Part shown: positions 57,201 to 64,000 of the stretch, piece after piece
Layout: every line of letters starts with the position of its first letter
Position numbering within the stretch: position 1 is the stretch's first letter
NCBI GenBank assembly: GCA_950097015.1
Contig: CATNEN010000001.1
Location: 2,561,001 to 2,625,000, forward strand
Reading direction: 5' to 3'
DNA from: Macrostomum hystrix
Lineage: Eukaryota > Platyhelminthes > Macrostomidae
Length of the DNA: 64,000 nt
Notes under the pieces: model-generated
Seen by the model: only the letters and a program-made list of their open reading frames with translations
Database searches by the model: none
What the model was told of the DNA's origin: nothing
Position numbers and translations under genes: made by a program

Positions 57201-60200
57201 CAACTCACACAGTTCACAGACCAGACACTTCACACAACTCACACAGTTCACAGAACAGACACTTCACACAACTCACACACTTCACTGAGAATTTATTTTA
57301 CTGTGCACCCTAACAAGGCCATGTGTTTCTCATAGTGCCTATTGGAAGTAATCCAGGCTTTAGTGGGCTGAGAGAGACAGATAGAACTGTACACTCTACC
57401 AACTGTTCAATTATTTCGCCTGCTTAAGCTAAAAACTGCTGCGGGACAGTTGAGAGTTGTTTGCTGTTTTGTCCCAAACAACTGTTAATTCCATCTGAGC
57501 CTAAAGAAAACAATTTCTAAATGTTCCGCTGCTTCTTCTTGATGGAAACTTGTCTTTCTATGTGTTAAGTGAGTATAGATTTTTGGATTATTGCTGGCTA
57601 ATGCTTGTACGAGCTCGTAAGTAGCTTCTAGGTTTTTCTCTTCACTTGTTCTTTGGCTTTTTTGCTCAACTCTGCTGTCTTTCACAATTTTCTGCAGCCT
57701 TAGCCGTTAAAGCTTGTTCTGTCTCTGTCACTTCCACTTCTGTCACTCTAGATCTACTTCTGTCACTCTGGATCCACTCTGGATCCACTTCTGTCACTCT
57801 AGATCTACTTCTGTCACTCTGGATCCACTCTGGATCCACTTCTGTCACTCTAGATCTACTTCTGTCAATCTGAATCGACTTCTGTCACTCTGGATCCACT
57901 TCTGTCACTCTAGATCTACTTCTGTCACTCTGGATCCACTCTGGATCCACTTCTGTCACTCTAGATCTACTTCTGTCACTCTGGATCCACTCTGGATCCA
58001 CTTCTGTCACTCTAGATCTACTTCTGTCAATCTGAATCGACTTCTGTCACTCTGGATCCACTTCTGTCACTCTGGATCCACTTCTGTCACTCTGGATCTA
58101 CTTCTGTCACTCTGGATCCACTTCTGTCACTCTGGATCCACTTCTGTCACTCTGGATCTACTTCTGTCACTCTGGATCCACTTCTGTCACTCTAGATCTA
58201 CTTCTGTCGTCTGTCACTCTGGATCCACTTCTGTCACTCTGGATCCACTTCTGTCACTCTAAATCCGCTTCTGTCACTCTAAATCCGCTTCTGTCACTCT
58301 GGATCTGCTTCTGTCACTCTAAATCCACTTCCGTCACTCTGGATCTGCTTCTGTCACTCTAAATCCGCTTCTGTCACTCTGGATCCACTTCTGTCACTTT
58401 GGATCTGCTTCTGTCACTCTAAATTGTAGTAAATTCTAGTATAGTTAGTTCACTATAGTAATCGCGAAAATCCAAATCTATAATAGGCTACTGTGGTACT
58501 AATATTTCTATTGTATTTAGTTAGTCACTAACTAAGAATCATCAGAATCATCATTAATAGCGCACTGTGATTTTTAGCTTATTGAGTATCTAGGCGATGT
58601 TGATTGACAAGTTTTGCGGGTCCAGTTTTTTTATAGTCAAGTACAATCAGTTCGAAAAGTCCTGCGAATGAAAAATGTAAATTGGGATTTTTTAAAATGT
58701 GGGATCTCGTTTCCATGCACCTAAAATCTCGTTTGTTGCCGCAGTGCCTATATATTTAGCCTCTAGAATGAAGACACAGATGCTATTATTGTTAAATGCT
58801 CAGTCGGTTAGTATTTTTTCTATTTAACAAAGGTGCTAATATTTTTCCGGGTCATCGGCTAGGCATGCACCAGATGTAAAGCACCTGTCCTCCTTCTCTT
58901 TTTGATGTCGGAACTGATCTGACTTTGCTAAGAATTTCTTTTGGTTCAGTAGAATCATAGGCTGTCTCTATGATGACATGACACCCTCCATTCTGACATG
59001 ATCCTGGATCTGACACCCTCCAGTCTAGCATTATCCTTGATCTGACACCCTCCAGTCTGCAATGATCCTGGATCTGACACCCTCCAGTCTAGCATTATCC
59101 TTGATCTGACACTATCCAGTCTGACATGATCCTCGATCTGACACCCTCCAGTCTGACATGATCCTCGATCTGACACCCTCCAGTCTGACATGATCCTCGA
59201 TCTGACACCCTCCAGTCTGACATGATTCTCGATCTGACACCCTCCAGTCTAGCATTATCCTTGATCTGACACCCTCCAGTCTGACATGGTCCTCGATCTG
59301 ACACCCTCCAGTCTGACATGATCCTCGATCTGACACCCTCCAGTCTAGCATTATCCTTGATCTGACACCCTCAGTCTGACATGGTCCTCAATCTGACACC
59401 CTCCAGTCTGACATGGTCCTCGATCTGACACCCTCCAGTCTAGCATCATCCTTGATCTGACACCCTCCAGTCTGACATGATCCTCGATCTGACACCCTCC
59501 AGTCTGAAATGATCCTCGATCTGACACCCTCCAGTCTAGCATTATCCTTGATCTGGCACCCTCTAGTCTGACATTATCTTCTTTTTGACACCCTCCATTT
59601 TGGCATGAACCTCGACCTGACACCCTATATCACCCTACGAATTAACCTGACTACTAAAAACCAGACATTACCCTCTGATGTATCAATCTCAATGTTTATA
59701 TGCCTATCTAAAAAGATAATAAGCTACTTACTAACCTGATACCCTATTATCAATGAAACGTATTTTAAACACACCATTAATTTGATCCATCATATCATTT
59801 CTTAATCCTGTTTTACTTGAAAATCGGCATCTTAAAAATAATTGAATCTAATTGTATCCTAAAACACACTCACAAACACAGGCTGGCTTTCTCTACGATG
59901 CGAAACGTGATACCTTATTCATCAGCGCAGAATACCTGACTAATCTAAGCGGCACTCAGTTAGCTGGTGGCAGTCTCTACCTGAAACTCTACCTTCTGCC
60001 TGGCCCGGACAAGCGCTCGAAGCAGAAGATTCGGCTGTGCCAAGATGAACTATCTGGAAGGCGACATCATTTCCTCATCACCGAGGACATTGTCACCTAC
60101 AAGTTGAGCCGTCAGGAGCTGTCACAGAAGCAGCTGTCAATAGCTGTGTGGCTTAATCCAACCATACATGCTGCCAGAGAGATTCACAAGCTGTGCGTGC

Positions 60201-60268
60201 CGCTATCCAGATACCTTGACGAGTGCGTTCACTACGAGGAATTGAAGTTTCCTGTCGGCTCCGGGTAG
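40531..60268 (+). CDS. PIK3C2: Class II phosphoinositide 3-kinase (PI3K-C2), 14 exons
   Basis: Lipid kinase making PI3P and PI(3,4)P2 on endosomal and plasma membranes. I assembled 14 exons with consistent phases: 40531–40719, 41412–41783, 41905–41943, 43804–44158, 45523–45667, 46304–46489, 47185–47768, 48574–48749, 49537–49841, 50646–51273, 51968–52404, 53285–53641, 54013–54823, 59882–60268. They total 4971 nt, 1656 aa, the usual class II length. The order is a low-complexity N-terminus (1–200), Ras-binding domain (about 295–425), C2 (about 570–760), helical (about 785–990), kinase (about 995–1300), PX-like (about 1370–1500, with a polyQ insert) and C-terminal C2 (1529–1656). RBD plus helical plus terminal PX–C2 is specific to class II. 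The kinase has Lys1053, DRHNDN (1163–1168) and the activation-loop start HIDFA, where DFG has become DFA (Ala1183). The exon 3/4 junction is the least certain. Confidence 0.93.
40722..40948. repeat. 44-bp minisatellite in PI3K intron 1, interrupted by a SINE
   Basis: Five copies containing taattagtgtctattaagtc and aatgaagtctcacctaatcg. A degraded continuation lies at about 41318–41371, on the other side of the SINE. Confidence 0.93.
40957..41318 (+). mobile_element. SINE family A, full-length copy
   Basis: tRNA-like head with A-box-like tggcagagcagttaacgcg and B-box-like agttcgattac, then a body and a tail with ggctgcgggtctagtgtcac, ending in ttactattattatc. Other copies: 36868–37096 (-), 61897–62155 (-), and the tail at 5951–6012. 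Confidence 0.85.
41412..41783 (+). CDS. PIK3C2: PI3K-C2 exon 2
   Basis: Acceptor gtattttcag; Gln-, Pro- and Ser-rich disordered segment with two short polyQ runs, ending SSETVDEPV. Donor gtg|gtgagt; phase 0. Confidence 0.8.
41905..41943 (+). CDS. PIK3C2: PI3K-C2 exon 3, 39-bp microexon
   Basis: Thirteen codons (RGHPILYDSDAER) between ttcttcctag and gtaaaa. Phase 0 on both sides, so it could be skipped without a frameshift. Confidence 0.6.
42110..43155. repeat. 42-bp minisatellite in PI3K intron 3
   Basis: About 25 copies containing aatgtacactcactaccaag then cgacagccgaaccctcaccc. A 46-bp variant carries a duplicated tgcc (actgcctgcc). The block at 42247–42490 is largely repeated at 42679–42990. 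Same unit length and core as 38327–38900. Confidence 0.95.
43430..43615. repeat. 24-bp minisatellite in PI3K intron 3
   Basis: About 8 copies of cactctaccacagactattc plus atgt, with small variants. Confidence 0.9.
43804..44158 (+). CDS. PIK3C2: PI3K-C2 exon 4
   Basis: Open frame from about 43786; best acceptor cactgaag at 43803. Encodes LGAANGTQIRTAVML to the start of the Ras-binding domain (VSVTLHFAGISMDTTWS). Donor gct|gtgagt; phase 1. The start is less certain than the end. Confidence 0.75.
44209..44421 (+). mobile_element. SINE family B in PI3K intron 4
   Basis: tRNA-like head: A-box tagcctagtggttagag and a perfect B-box ggttcgattcc. The tail has ttcagtccatggactgaaag. A second copy lies on the minus strand at about 61605–61795. 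Confidence 0.85.
44425..45470. repeat. Degenerate ATTGATTGATATGGTCAGTAG array, split by a SINE
   Basis: Loose repeats of attgattgatatggtcagta on both sides of the SINE C insertion (44610–45199). Confidence 0.75.
44610..45199 (+). mobile_element. SINE family C, full-length with target-site duplication
   Basis: About 590 bp. Head gggggcgagtgggtcagcgg with B-box-like agttcgattctcc, and an unusually long GC-rich body. The tail is caaatagatagatag. It is flanked by an exact 14-bp duplication aagtaaattgattg (44596–44609 and 45200–45213), showing retrotransposition into an ATTG-rich array. Confidence 0.9.
45523..45667 (+). CDS. PIK3C2: PI3K-C2 exon 5 (Ras-binding domain)
   Basis: Acceptor gcttttgcag; SSRVEDIMFSLLFD and VNQFLLRISGRDEYLKP match the RBD core with its conserved '..L.I.GR.EYL'. 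Donor cc|gtgagt; phase 2. Confidence 0.88.
45740..45863. repeat. About 30-bp repeat in PI3K intron 5, split by a SINE
   Basis: Four degenerate units with cataattatcacattttcta and ctcctctatc. The pattern resumes after the SINE at 46260. Confidence 0.75.
45864..46259 (+). mobile_element. SINE family D with target-site duplication
   Basis: tRNA-like head: A-box tagctcagtcagtaagg and B-box gggttcgactccc. The 3' end has gggtctagtgtca followed by (att)n. Flanked by an 11-bp duplication tatccatgatt (45853–45863 and 46260–46270). Confidence 0.9.
46304..46489 (+). CDS. PIK3C2: PI3K-C2 exon 6 (end of RBD)
   Basis: Acceptor acacacag; continues DEALRSHSVFQETRRCQRYE and ends NKYSSFTCDVD. Donor ag|gtaagc; phase 2. 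Confidence 0.85.
46600..47060. repeat. Degenerate 22-bp repeat in PI3K intron 6
   Basis: Repeats of ctccaaatccctatttatcc with many substitutions. Confidence 0.8.
47185..47768 (+). CDS. PIK3C2: PI3K-C2 exon 7 (linker and first part of C2)
   Basis: Acceptor gactctgcag; SISSLLDEFLRQKQALLN and a long helical linker, then C2 strands (FYICVSSLHRLP, IKVRCELHHGVK). Donor g|gtgagc; phase 1. The reading frame happens to stay open through the intron array to 48538. Confidence 0.88.
47812..48532. repeat. 55-bp minisatellite in PI3K intron 7
   Basis: About 13 nearly identical copies containing ccttatcagaccccttccaa, cccgccaccccatcagtgtg and cactcactgctggct. Stop-free in all three forward frames. Confidence 0.96.
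48574..48749 (+). CDS. PIK3C2: PI3K-C2 exon 8 (C2)
   Basis: Acceptor cgatttgcag; DWRESGQLTFTRTQVSSLPR, ETVLSFTLYGR and IAWVRLRLFDAK match the C2 core of class I/II PI3Ks. Donor aag|gttaga; phase 0. Confidence 0.9.
48895..49518. repeat. 21-bp minisatellite in PI3K intron 8
   Basis: About 29 copies of actagatctcacagccaat plus ct. Open on both strands; the plus strand reads as an Arg/Ser-rich repeat (SQSTRSH). Each unit holds AGCCAATC. Confidence 0.96.
49537..49841 (+). CDS. PIK3C2: PI3K-C2 exon 9 (end of C2)
   Basis: Acceptor tcctactcag; GALKQGSYLLPMWNDR and TFVLHIRMPNYRR. Donor ag|gtaatt; phase 2. Confidence 0.9.
49885..50295. repeat. CCAAT-containing repeats in PI3K intron 9
   Basis: About 4 copies of a dimeric unit of about 86 bp: gaccaatcaaaatcaaa…attttctg and cccagccaatcaaaatcaaa…gtgtacattgactttc. 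The rest of the intron (50296–50640) is unique. Confidence 0.85.
50646..51273 (+). CDS. PIK3C2: PI3K-C2 exon 10 (helical PIK domain)
   Basis: Acceptor aatcccgcag. LLQLLCPEFADIEVREFAVR and YLPQMTQALLCQPHLCSTSL are typical of the PIK accessory domain. Donor aaa|gtgagt; phase 0. Confidence 0.93.
51385..51935. repeat. Degenerate 22-bp repeat in PI3K intron 10
   Basis: Best conserved at 51590–51740 as gagaatctcactgagaattt; more diverged elsewhere. Confidence 0.85.
51968..52404 (+). CDS. PIK3C2: PI3K-C2 exon 11 (kinase N-lobe)
   Basis: Acceptor cctactcag. CSFFSSKTMPLRLVF, then VIYKKGDNLSMDALCLQM (ATP-binding Lys1053, Asp1061) and WRKEGLDLSMLLFRV. The usual LRQD reads LSMD. Donor ag|gtttgt; phase 2. 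Confidence 0.93.
52540..53200. repeat. 22-bp minisatellite in PI3K intron 11
   Basis: About 29 copies of ctatagtttccaaattatcc plus cc. Confidence 0.95.
53285..53641 (+). CDS. PIK3C2: PI3K-C2 exon 12 (catalytic and activation loops)
   Basis: Acceptor ccatgttcag. YVLGVCDRHNDNIM (catalytic loop), FHIDFAKLLG (DFG replaced by DFA) and SRDRVPMVFTKDM. Donor ag|gtgagt; phase 2. Confidence 0.95.
53700..53985. repeat. Purine-rich degenerate repeat in PI3K intron 12
   Basis: Loose units of gatgagaagtagagtagaga. Confidence 0.8.
54013..54823 (+). CDS. PIK3C2: PI3K-C2 exon 13 (kinase end, PX-like domain)
   Basis: Acceptor cgctgccag. Kinase C-terminal helices (FNLEGIEYVQARLEPSLNEL, WNFRVHTMF), a polyQ block (54203–54258), then a PX-like region (EILEIQAIRAFG, QFVFLIRRRGG, LLYSLLHPNVDEPP) with a second polyQ (54437–54460). 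Donor aag|gtcagc; phase 0. Confidence 0.85.
54203..54258 (+). repeat. CAG/CAA polyglutamine tract in PI3K exon 13
   Basis: About 18 glutamines encoded by mixed CAG/CAA between the kinase and PX-like regions. A second shorter tract lies at 54437–54460 inside the PX-like region. Confidence 0.9.
54835..55490. repeat. 21-bp minisatellite in PI3K intron 13
   Basis: About 31 copies of ctgttctagatgtctgtcta plus c, alternating with a gctctcagtg variant. It begins within 20 bases of the splice donor. Confidence 0.95.
55500..56084. other. Unique part of PI3K intron 13
   Basis: T-rich then mixed sequence. A 53-bp acceptor/donor-bounded segment at 55824–55876 is not frame-compatible. No gene recognised. 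Confidence 0.4.
56085..57290. repeat. 34-bp minisatellite in PI3K intron 13
   Basis: About 35 copies of cagacacttcacacaactca then cacagttcacagaa (or agacc). Open in a long forward ORF only because the unit has no stop. Confidence 0.95.
57725..58428. repeat. 20-bp minisatellite in PI3K intron 13
   Basis: About 34 copies of ttctgtcactctggatccac, with agatcta and aaatccg variants. Confidence 0.95.
58430..58970. other. Unique part of PI3K intron 13
   Basis: No gene, element or array recognised. Confidence 0.35.
58975..59640. repeat. 32-bp minisatellite in PI3K intron 13
   Basis: About 20 copies of tgacaccctccagtctgaca then tgatcctcgatc, alternating with a tagcattatccttgatc variant. Confidence 0.95.
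59882..60268 (+). CDS. PIK3C2: PI3K-C2 exon 14 (C-terminal C2, stop)
   Basis: Acceptor acaaacacag. AGFLYDAKRDTLFISAEYL, GSLYLKLYLLPGPDKRSKQK and LSQKQLSIAVWL are the terminal C2 domain of class II enzymes. Stop TAG at 60266–60268. Confidence 0.92.
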   Translation, partial: AGFLYDAKRDTLFISAEYLTNLSGTQLAGGSLYLKLYLLPGPDKRSKQKIRLCQDELSGRRHHFLITEDIVTYKLSRQELSQKQLSIAVWLNPTIHAAREIHKLCVPLSRYLDECVHYEELKFPVGSG

Positions 60269-60321
60269 GATTGACTTGGTTGTTTGTATTTTCGTGTAAA
60301 ATTCTTTTAAAACGAGCACTA

Positions 60322-60327
60322 AATAAA
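60322..60327 (+). terminator. Candidate PI3K-C2 poly(A) signal
   Basis: AATAAA in aaataaataaatgg, 54 bases after the stop codon and just before the 26-bp array. Confidence 0.5.
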
Positions 60328-60374
60328 TAAATGGAGTGTAGTAATTTTCGCAAACAGCGGGTTAGATAATTCCA

Positions 60375-60995
60375 CCCTCCTAGAATGAGTGGGATAATTA
60401 TCCCATAGAATGAATACGGATAATTATCCCCTAGAATGAGTAATGATAATTATCCCCTGGAATGAGTAAGGATAGTTATCCCCTAGAATGAGTGATGATA
60501 ATTATCCCCTAGAATGAGTAAGGATAATTATCCCCTGGAATGAGTAATGATAATTATCCCCTAGAATGAGTAATGATAATTATCCCCTAGAATGAGTAAT
60601 GATAATTATCCCCTAGAATGAGTAATGATAATTATCCCCTAGAATGAGTAAGGATAATTATCCCCTAGAATGAGTGATGATAATTATCCCCTAGAATGAG
60701 TAATGATAATTATCCCCTAGAATAAGTAATGATAATTATCCCCTAGAATGAGTAATGATAATTATCCCATAGAATGAGTAATGATAATTATCCCATAGAA
60801 TGAGTAATGATAATTATCCCATAGAATGAGTAATGATAATTATCCCCTAGAATGAGTAAGAATAATTATGCCCTAGAATGAGTAAGAATAATTATCCCCT
60901 AGAATGAGTAAGGGTAATTATCCCCTCGAATGAGTAAGGATAATTATCCCCTAGTATGAGTAAGGATAATTATCCCCTAGAATGAGTATGTAGTT
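60375..60995. repeat. 26-bp minisatellite downstream of PI3K
   Basis: About 23 copies of cctagaatgagtaatgataa then ttatcc. Confidence 0.95.
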
Positions 60996-60999
60996 TTAT

Positions 61000-61600
61000 C
61001 CGATAGTGAATACATAAATTGTACCCATAAGTGTTTTGGGGCAGTTATTCTCCTACATGACTAGGATAATTATAGCACATAATCAGTAGGTTAATTAAAG
61101 CCTGGAGTGTGTGAAATGATTGCCTCTCGTTTGAGTCGTAAAATATAAAGATGAGATAATTATCACATGCATGCATAAGCGCCTAAGTGTATTATTCCAT
61201 TTTTTCTATTTTTTTATCAAGCTAATGTACATAAATAAATCACGACAGACTTATTGTTATTTATACCTGTGAATACTTGAACATTCATTATTCCAGTGAC
61301 TGTTACACAAACTTTTTGTGTCACATGTATCTAGATTAATTTGGTTACTATTTTATATTTTCTACGATTATTTACGATTATTATAGACGTTGGTACGAGT
61401 ACAAGAATTGCGAGCAAAAGTGTACTTCCTGTAGGATTGTTCGGTAATAATTTTGGAGCCTTCTTGTGATTTTTGTATTAATAATCGGTTTGCACTTTAG
61501 CTTGCTTATGATTTCTGCTGTGACTGGACTGCCTGCTAATCGCTCAAATCGATTTAATCCATTTTATTCTTTATTTTGCCGTCTTAATAATTAAATTCAC
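61000..61600. other. AT-rich intergenic DNA, no gene seen
   Basis: No ORF, array or RNA gene recognised. Confidence 0.35.
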
Positions 61601-61604
61601 CCGG

Positions 61605-61795
61605 CCTGCGTACAGCTGTTCAGTCCATGGACTGGGAAGACGCCACACCCATCCTCAATTAGCCCAACAATTTTTATCCATTTAACGGCTGGGTGAACTG
61701 AAGCAATGCAGAGTTGAAGTGTCTTGTTAAATGGCACAGATTATTCCCTATGGAGTCGGGAATCGAACCCCCGACGACCACTTAAGGCTACACCA
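61605..61795 (-). mobile_element. SINE family B, second copy
   Basis: Reverse complement has the B-box gggttcgattcccgactcc and the tail motif cagtccatggactg shared with 44209–44421. The head region is diverged. Confidence 0.8.
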
Positions 61796-61896
61796 ATATT
61801 TTTGTCCCTCTACGTCTCTTATTTCGTATCTCGCGGGGTTGAAAGTCTCTTAATCATATTAATTTTCAATATCCGTCTTTTCTATCTCTATTCTAG

Positions 61897-62155
61897 GAGG
61901 CAATTCTGCCCATTTCGCTACTCCTGAGCACACACGCACACAGATACTCAGGCTCAAACAGGTGTGCCCTGACTTTCTCATCGTCAGGTACACTCTCACT
62001 GTGCCTTGGAGGTTGGCCCTTAAGGGCGCAAATTGCACGACAAGCCCCCAAGCCTTCTCTCCGCGGCTGCGCCCCAAATGCCCCAGTGGCCTCGCCGCGG
62101 AACCGAGCTTTGAGACCTTGGTGCGAGAGGCAATCGCGTTAACCGCCTCCAACAT
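61897..62155 (-). mobile_element. SINE family A, third body copy
   Basis: Reverse complement reads ggcggttaacgcgattgcct, then the family A body to gagtagcgaaatgggcagaa. The 3' tail motif is missing. Confidence 0.8.
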
Positions 62156-62174
62156 TTTTCATACATCTCTCTCT

Positions 62175-62758
62175 ATCTATTTGCAGGGGGCCCGGGGCAC
62201 TTGTCGCACAAGCGACGGAGCGGCACGCCCCCAGACCGGCGAACTAGGCGCTTAGCGCCCATCGCGCCGCCTCCCCTGAGCAGGCCCCACACACAGCAGC
62301 ACAGACCAGCCGGGGAGGGCAGGAGGCACCCAGAATAGGCAGCAGTGTCCCCACCCCAGCCCCACACGCACAGAGCAGACCAAGCCTGATATGAAAGGCT
62401 GATAAGAAATCAGTCCTCAGGGGGGCCGGGTGATGAGTGTACACTTATCCAATCGCGCTGACGGAAGTCCAGAAAGCGCGCGGCGGTGTACACCCGCCCT
62501 TCAGCCACCCAACGCAAGGCCTCACGCCCCAGCGCCAACGCACACAACTCACACAACGCAGAACAGGCACACAGAAAGGTAGGAGCGAAGCTATTATTTT
62601 AAGCTTTGATTGCACGAAATATGGTGCACCTCCGCCGGTCGCTACTGTCCAAACCCTCCAACAAGTCCCGAAATTAATCGTGACTTGAAGGGTGAATCGA
62701 ACTAGCGTCCTTTAGAGTGCGAGGCAGCGACGTTAGCCGCTGACCCACTCGCCCCCAC
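62175..62758 (-). mobile_element. SINE family C, second copy with target-site duplication
   Basis: Full-length reverse complement of 44610–45199, from gggggcgagtgggtcagcgg to caaatagatag. Flanked by a 15-bp duplication with one mismatch (catacatctctctct 62160–62174, catacacctctctct 62759–62773). Confidence 0.9.
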
Positions 62759-62773
62759 CATACACCTCTCTCT

Positions 62774-63425
62774 CCTTACCTCATAAATTTCTATTGTCAG
62801 CATGTCAATCTTGTCGCTTATCCTCGTATTTGTAATTAAAATAAGAATCTTAATCATCTTATCTAAATCTATCTGTAAATAAATAAAATAAATATAGCTT
62901 TGATTATCGATTTCACTAATAATCATTTGTTTCTTGTTAGCTGCTATATTCCATAGAATTTTGCCAAGAAAAAACGTTGATTTAATCAATACGTACTTTT
63001 GTAGGCTGTGCGTCTGAACGAACAAATCTATCCTCGGTCTTTGAGTAATGTGTGTGCACACCTACTGTGTGTTGTTTTTCTTACATGCGACTCTGTTTCT
63101 ATTATTCTTTTTAACTTTTTTTAAACCCTCATAATTTAATTTCAAATGTAGTGTACAATTAATATTGGATAATCATTCATAAAAACTTATTTTTGTTAAA
63201 CTGTGTTATTGATCATTTTGCGGCACCTTTGTTTTTCAAATCACTGCTTAAGCTCCGCGAGAATTTGAAACAAATAAATTTGCACTCCGTTTGGTCGCTG
63301 GCAAAGCCTGATTTACCTGTTATTTTCGGTTAATTGTAATCATCACGTTTGTAGCATCGATTGTCTGAAACCTAATTCGTTCATTTTGTAATATTTTATC
63401 AACTAGGGAATAATACTGTACTTGG
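62774..63425. other. AT-rich intergenic DNA, no gene seen
   Basis: A 119-codon minus-strand ORF (62702–63061) overlaps the SINE end and has no recognisable feature. Confidence 0.35.
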
Positions 63426-63429
63426 CTGG

Positions 63430-64000
63430 AACTCAAAATGGTCCTTCATCTTCTAGATATTCAGTATGGTCCTTCATCTTCTAGATATTCAGGATGGTCC
63501 TTCATCTTCTAGATATTCAGGATGGTCATTCATCTCCAAGATATTCAGGATGGTCCTCCATCTCATCTAGATATTCAGGATGGTCCTCTATCTTCTAGAT
63601 ATTCAGGATGGTCCTCCATCTCATCTAGATATTCAGGATGGTCCTCCATCTCATCTAGATATTCAGGATGGTCCTCCATCTCATCTAGATATTCAGGATG
63701 GTCCTCCATCTTCTAGATATTCAGGATGGTCCTCCATCTTCTAGATATTCAGGATGGTCCTCTATCTTCTAGATATTCAGGATGGTCCTCTATCTTCTAG
63801 ATATTTAGGATGGTCATTCATCTCCAAGATATTCAGGATGGTCCTCCATCTCATCTAGATATTCAGGATGGTCCTTCATCTCATCTAGATATTCAGGATG
63901 GTTCCTCCATCTCATCTAGATATTCAGGATGGTTCCTCCATCTCATCTAGATATTCAGGATGGTCCTTCATCTTCTAGATATTCAGGATGGTCATTCATC
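63430..64000. repeat. 26/30-bp minisatellite running off the window
   Basis: About 20 copies of ctagatattcaggatggtcc followed by ttcatctt (26 bp) or tccatctcat (30 bp). The array continues past the window end. Confidence 0.95.

Noticed and set aside
56084-57313. 409-codon His/Thr-rich ORF
   Set aside because: Encoded entirely by the 34-bp array in PI3K intron 13.

Overview
The window is animal nuclear DNA. It has GT–AG introns, class A GPCR, TFIID, mitochondrial-kinase and PI3-kinase genes, tRNA-derived SINEs and a LINE relic. The standard genetic code fits every gene. Dense minisatellites, and splice-acceptor-like signals just upstream of several start codons (as in spliced-leader trans-splicing), would suit a repeat-rich free-living flatworm or a related lophotrochozoan. 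The species cannot be fixed from the sequence.

Layout: (1) 183–5330, minus strand: a two-coding-exon class A GPCR (418 aa) with a probable 5' non-coding exon. Both of its introns are filled with minisatellites. (2) 5.6–11.8 kb: intergenic arrays, then a 5'-truncated, frameshifted LINE relic at about 11.82–12.13 kb. (3) 14946–15662, plus: TAF9. (4) 16261–20859, plus: a single very long open exon for an unrecognised protein of at least 1532 aa, without a visible start codon. (5) 21.5–25.1 kb: three minisatellites. (6) 25640–37628, plus: pyruvate dehydrogenase kinase in four exons (397 aa). Its first intron is a 9.67-kb, 17-bp minisatellite almost free of AG and GT. (7) 38.3–40.3 kb: two intergenic arrays. 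(8) 40531–60268, plus: a class II PI3-kinase that I could assemble into 14 exons with matching phases (1656 aa; order RBD, C2, helical, kinase, PX, C2). Nearly every intron carries its own unrelated tandem array, and several also carry SINEs. (9) 60.4–64.0 kb: arrays and a cluster of three minus-strand SINEs.

The genes do not form a pathway. TAF9 serves transcription initiation, PDK regulates mitochondrial pyruvate oxidation, PI3K-C2 makes 3-phosphoinositides on membranes, and the GPCR is a divergent surface receptor.

The most unusual feature is the architecture. Tandem arrays, each different, make up most of the intron and intergenic sequence. SINEs have inserted into some arrays with recognisable target-site duplications. 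Four tRNA-headed SINE families are visible, two of which share a 3' motif. Very long ORFs over the arrays are artefacts of stop-free repeat units.
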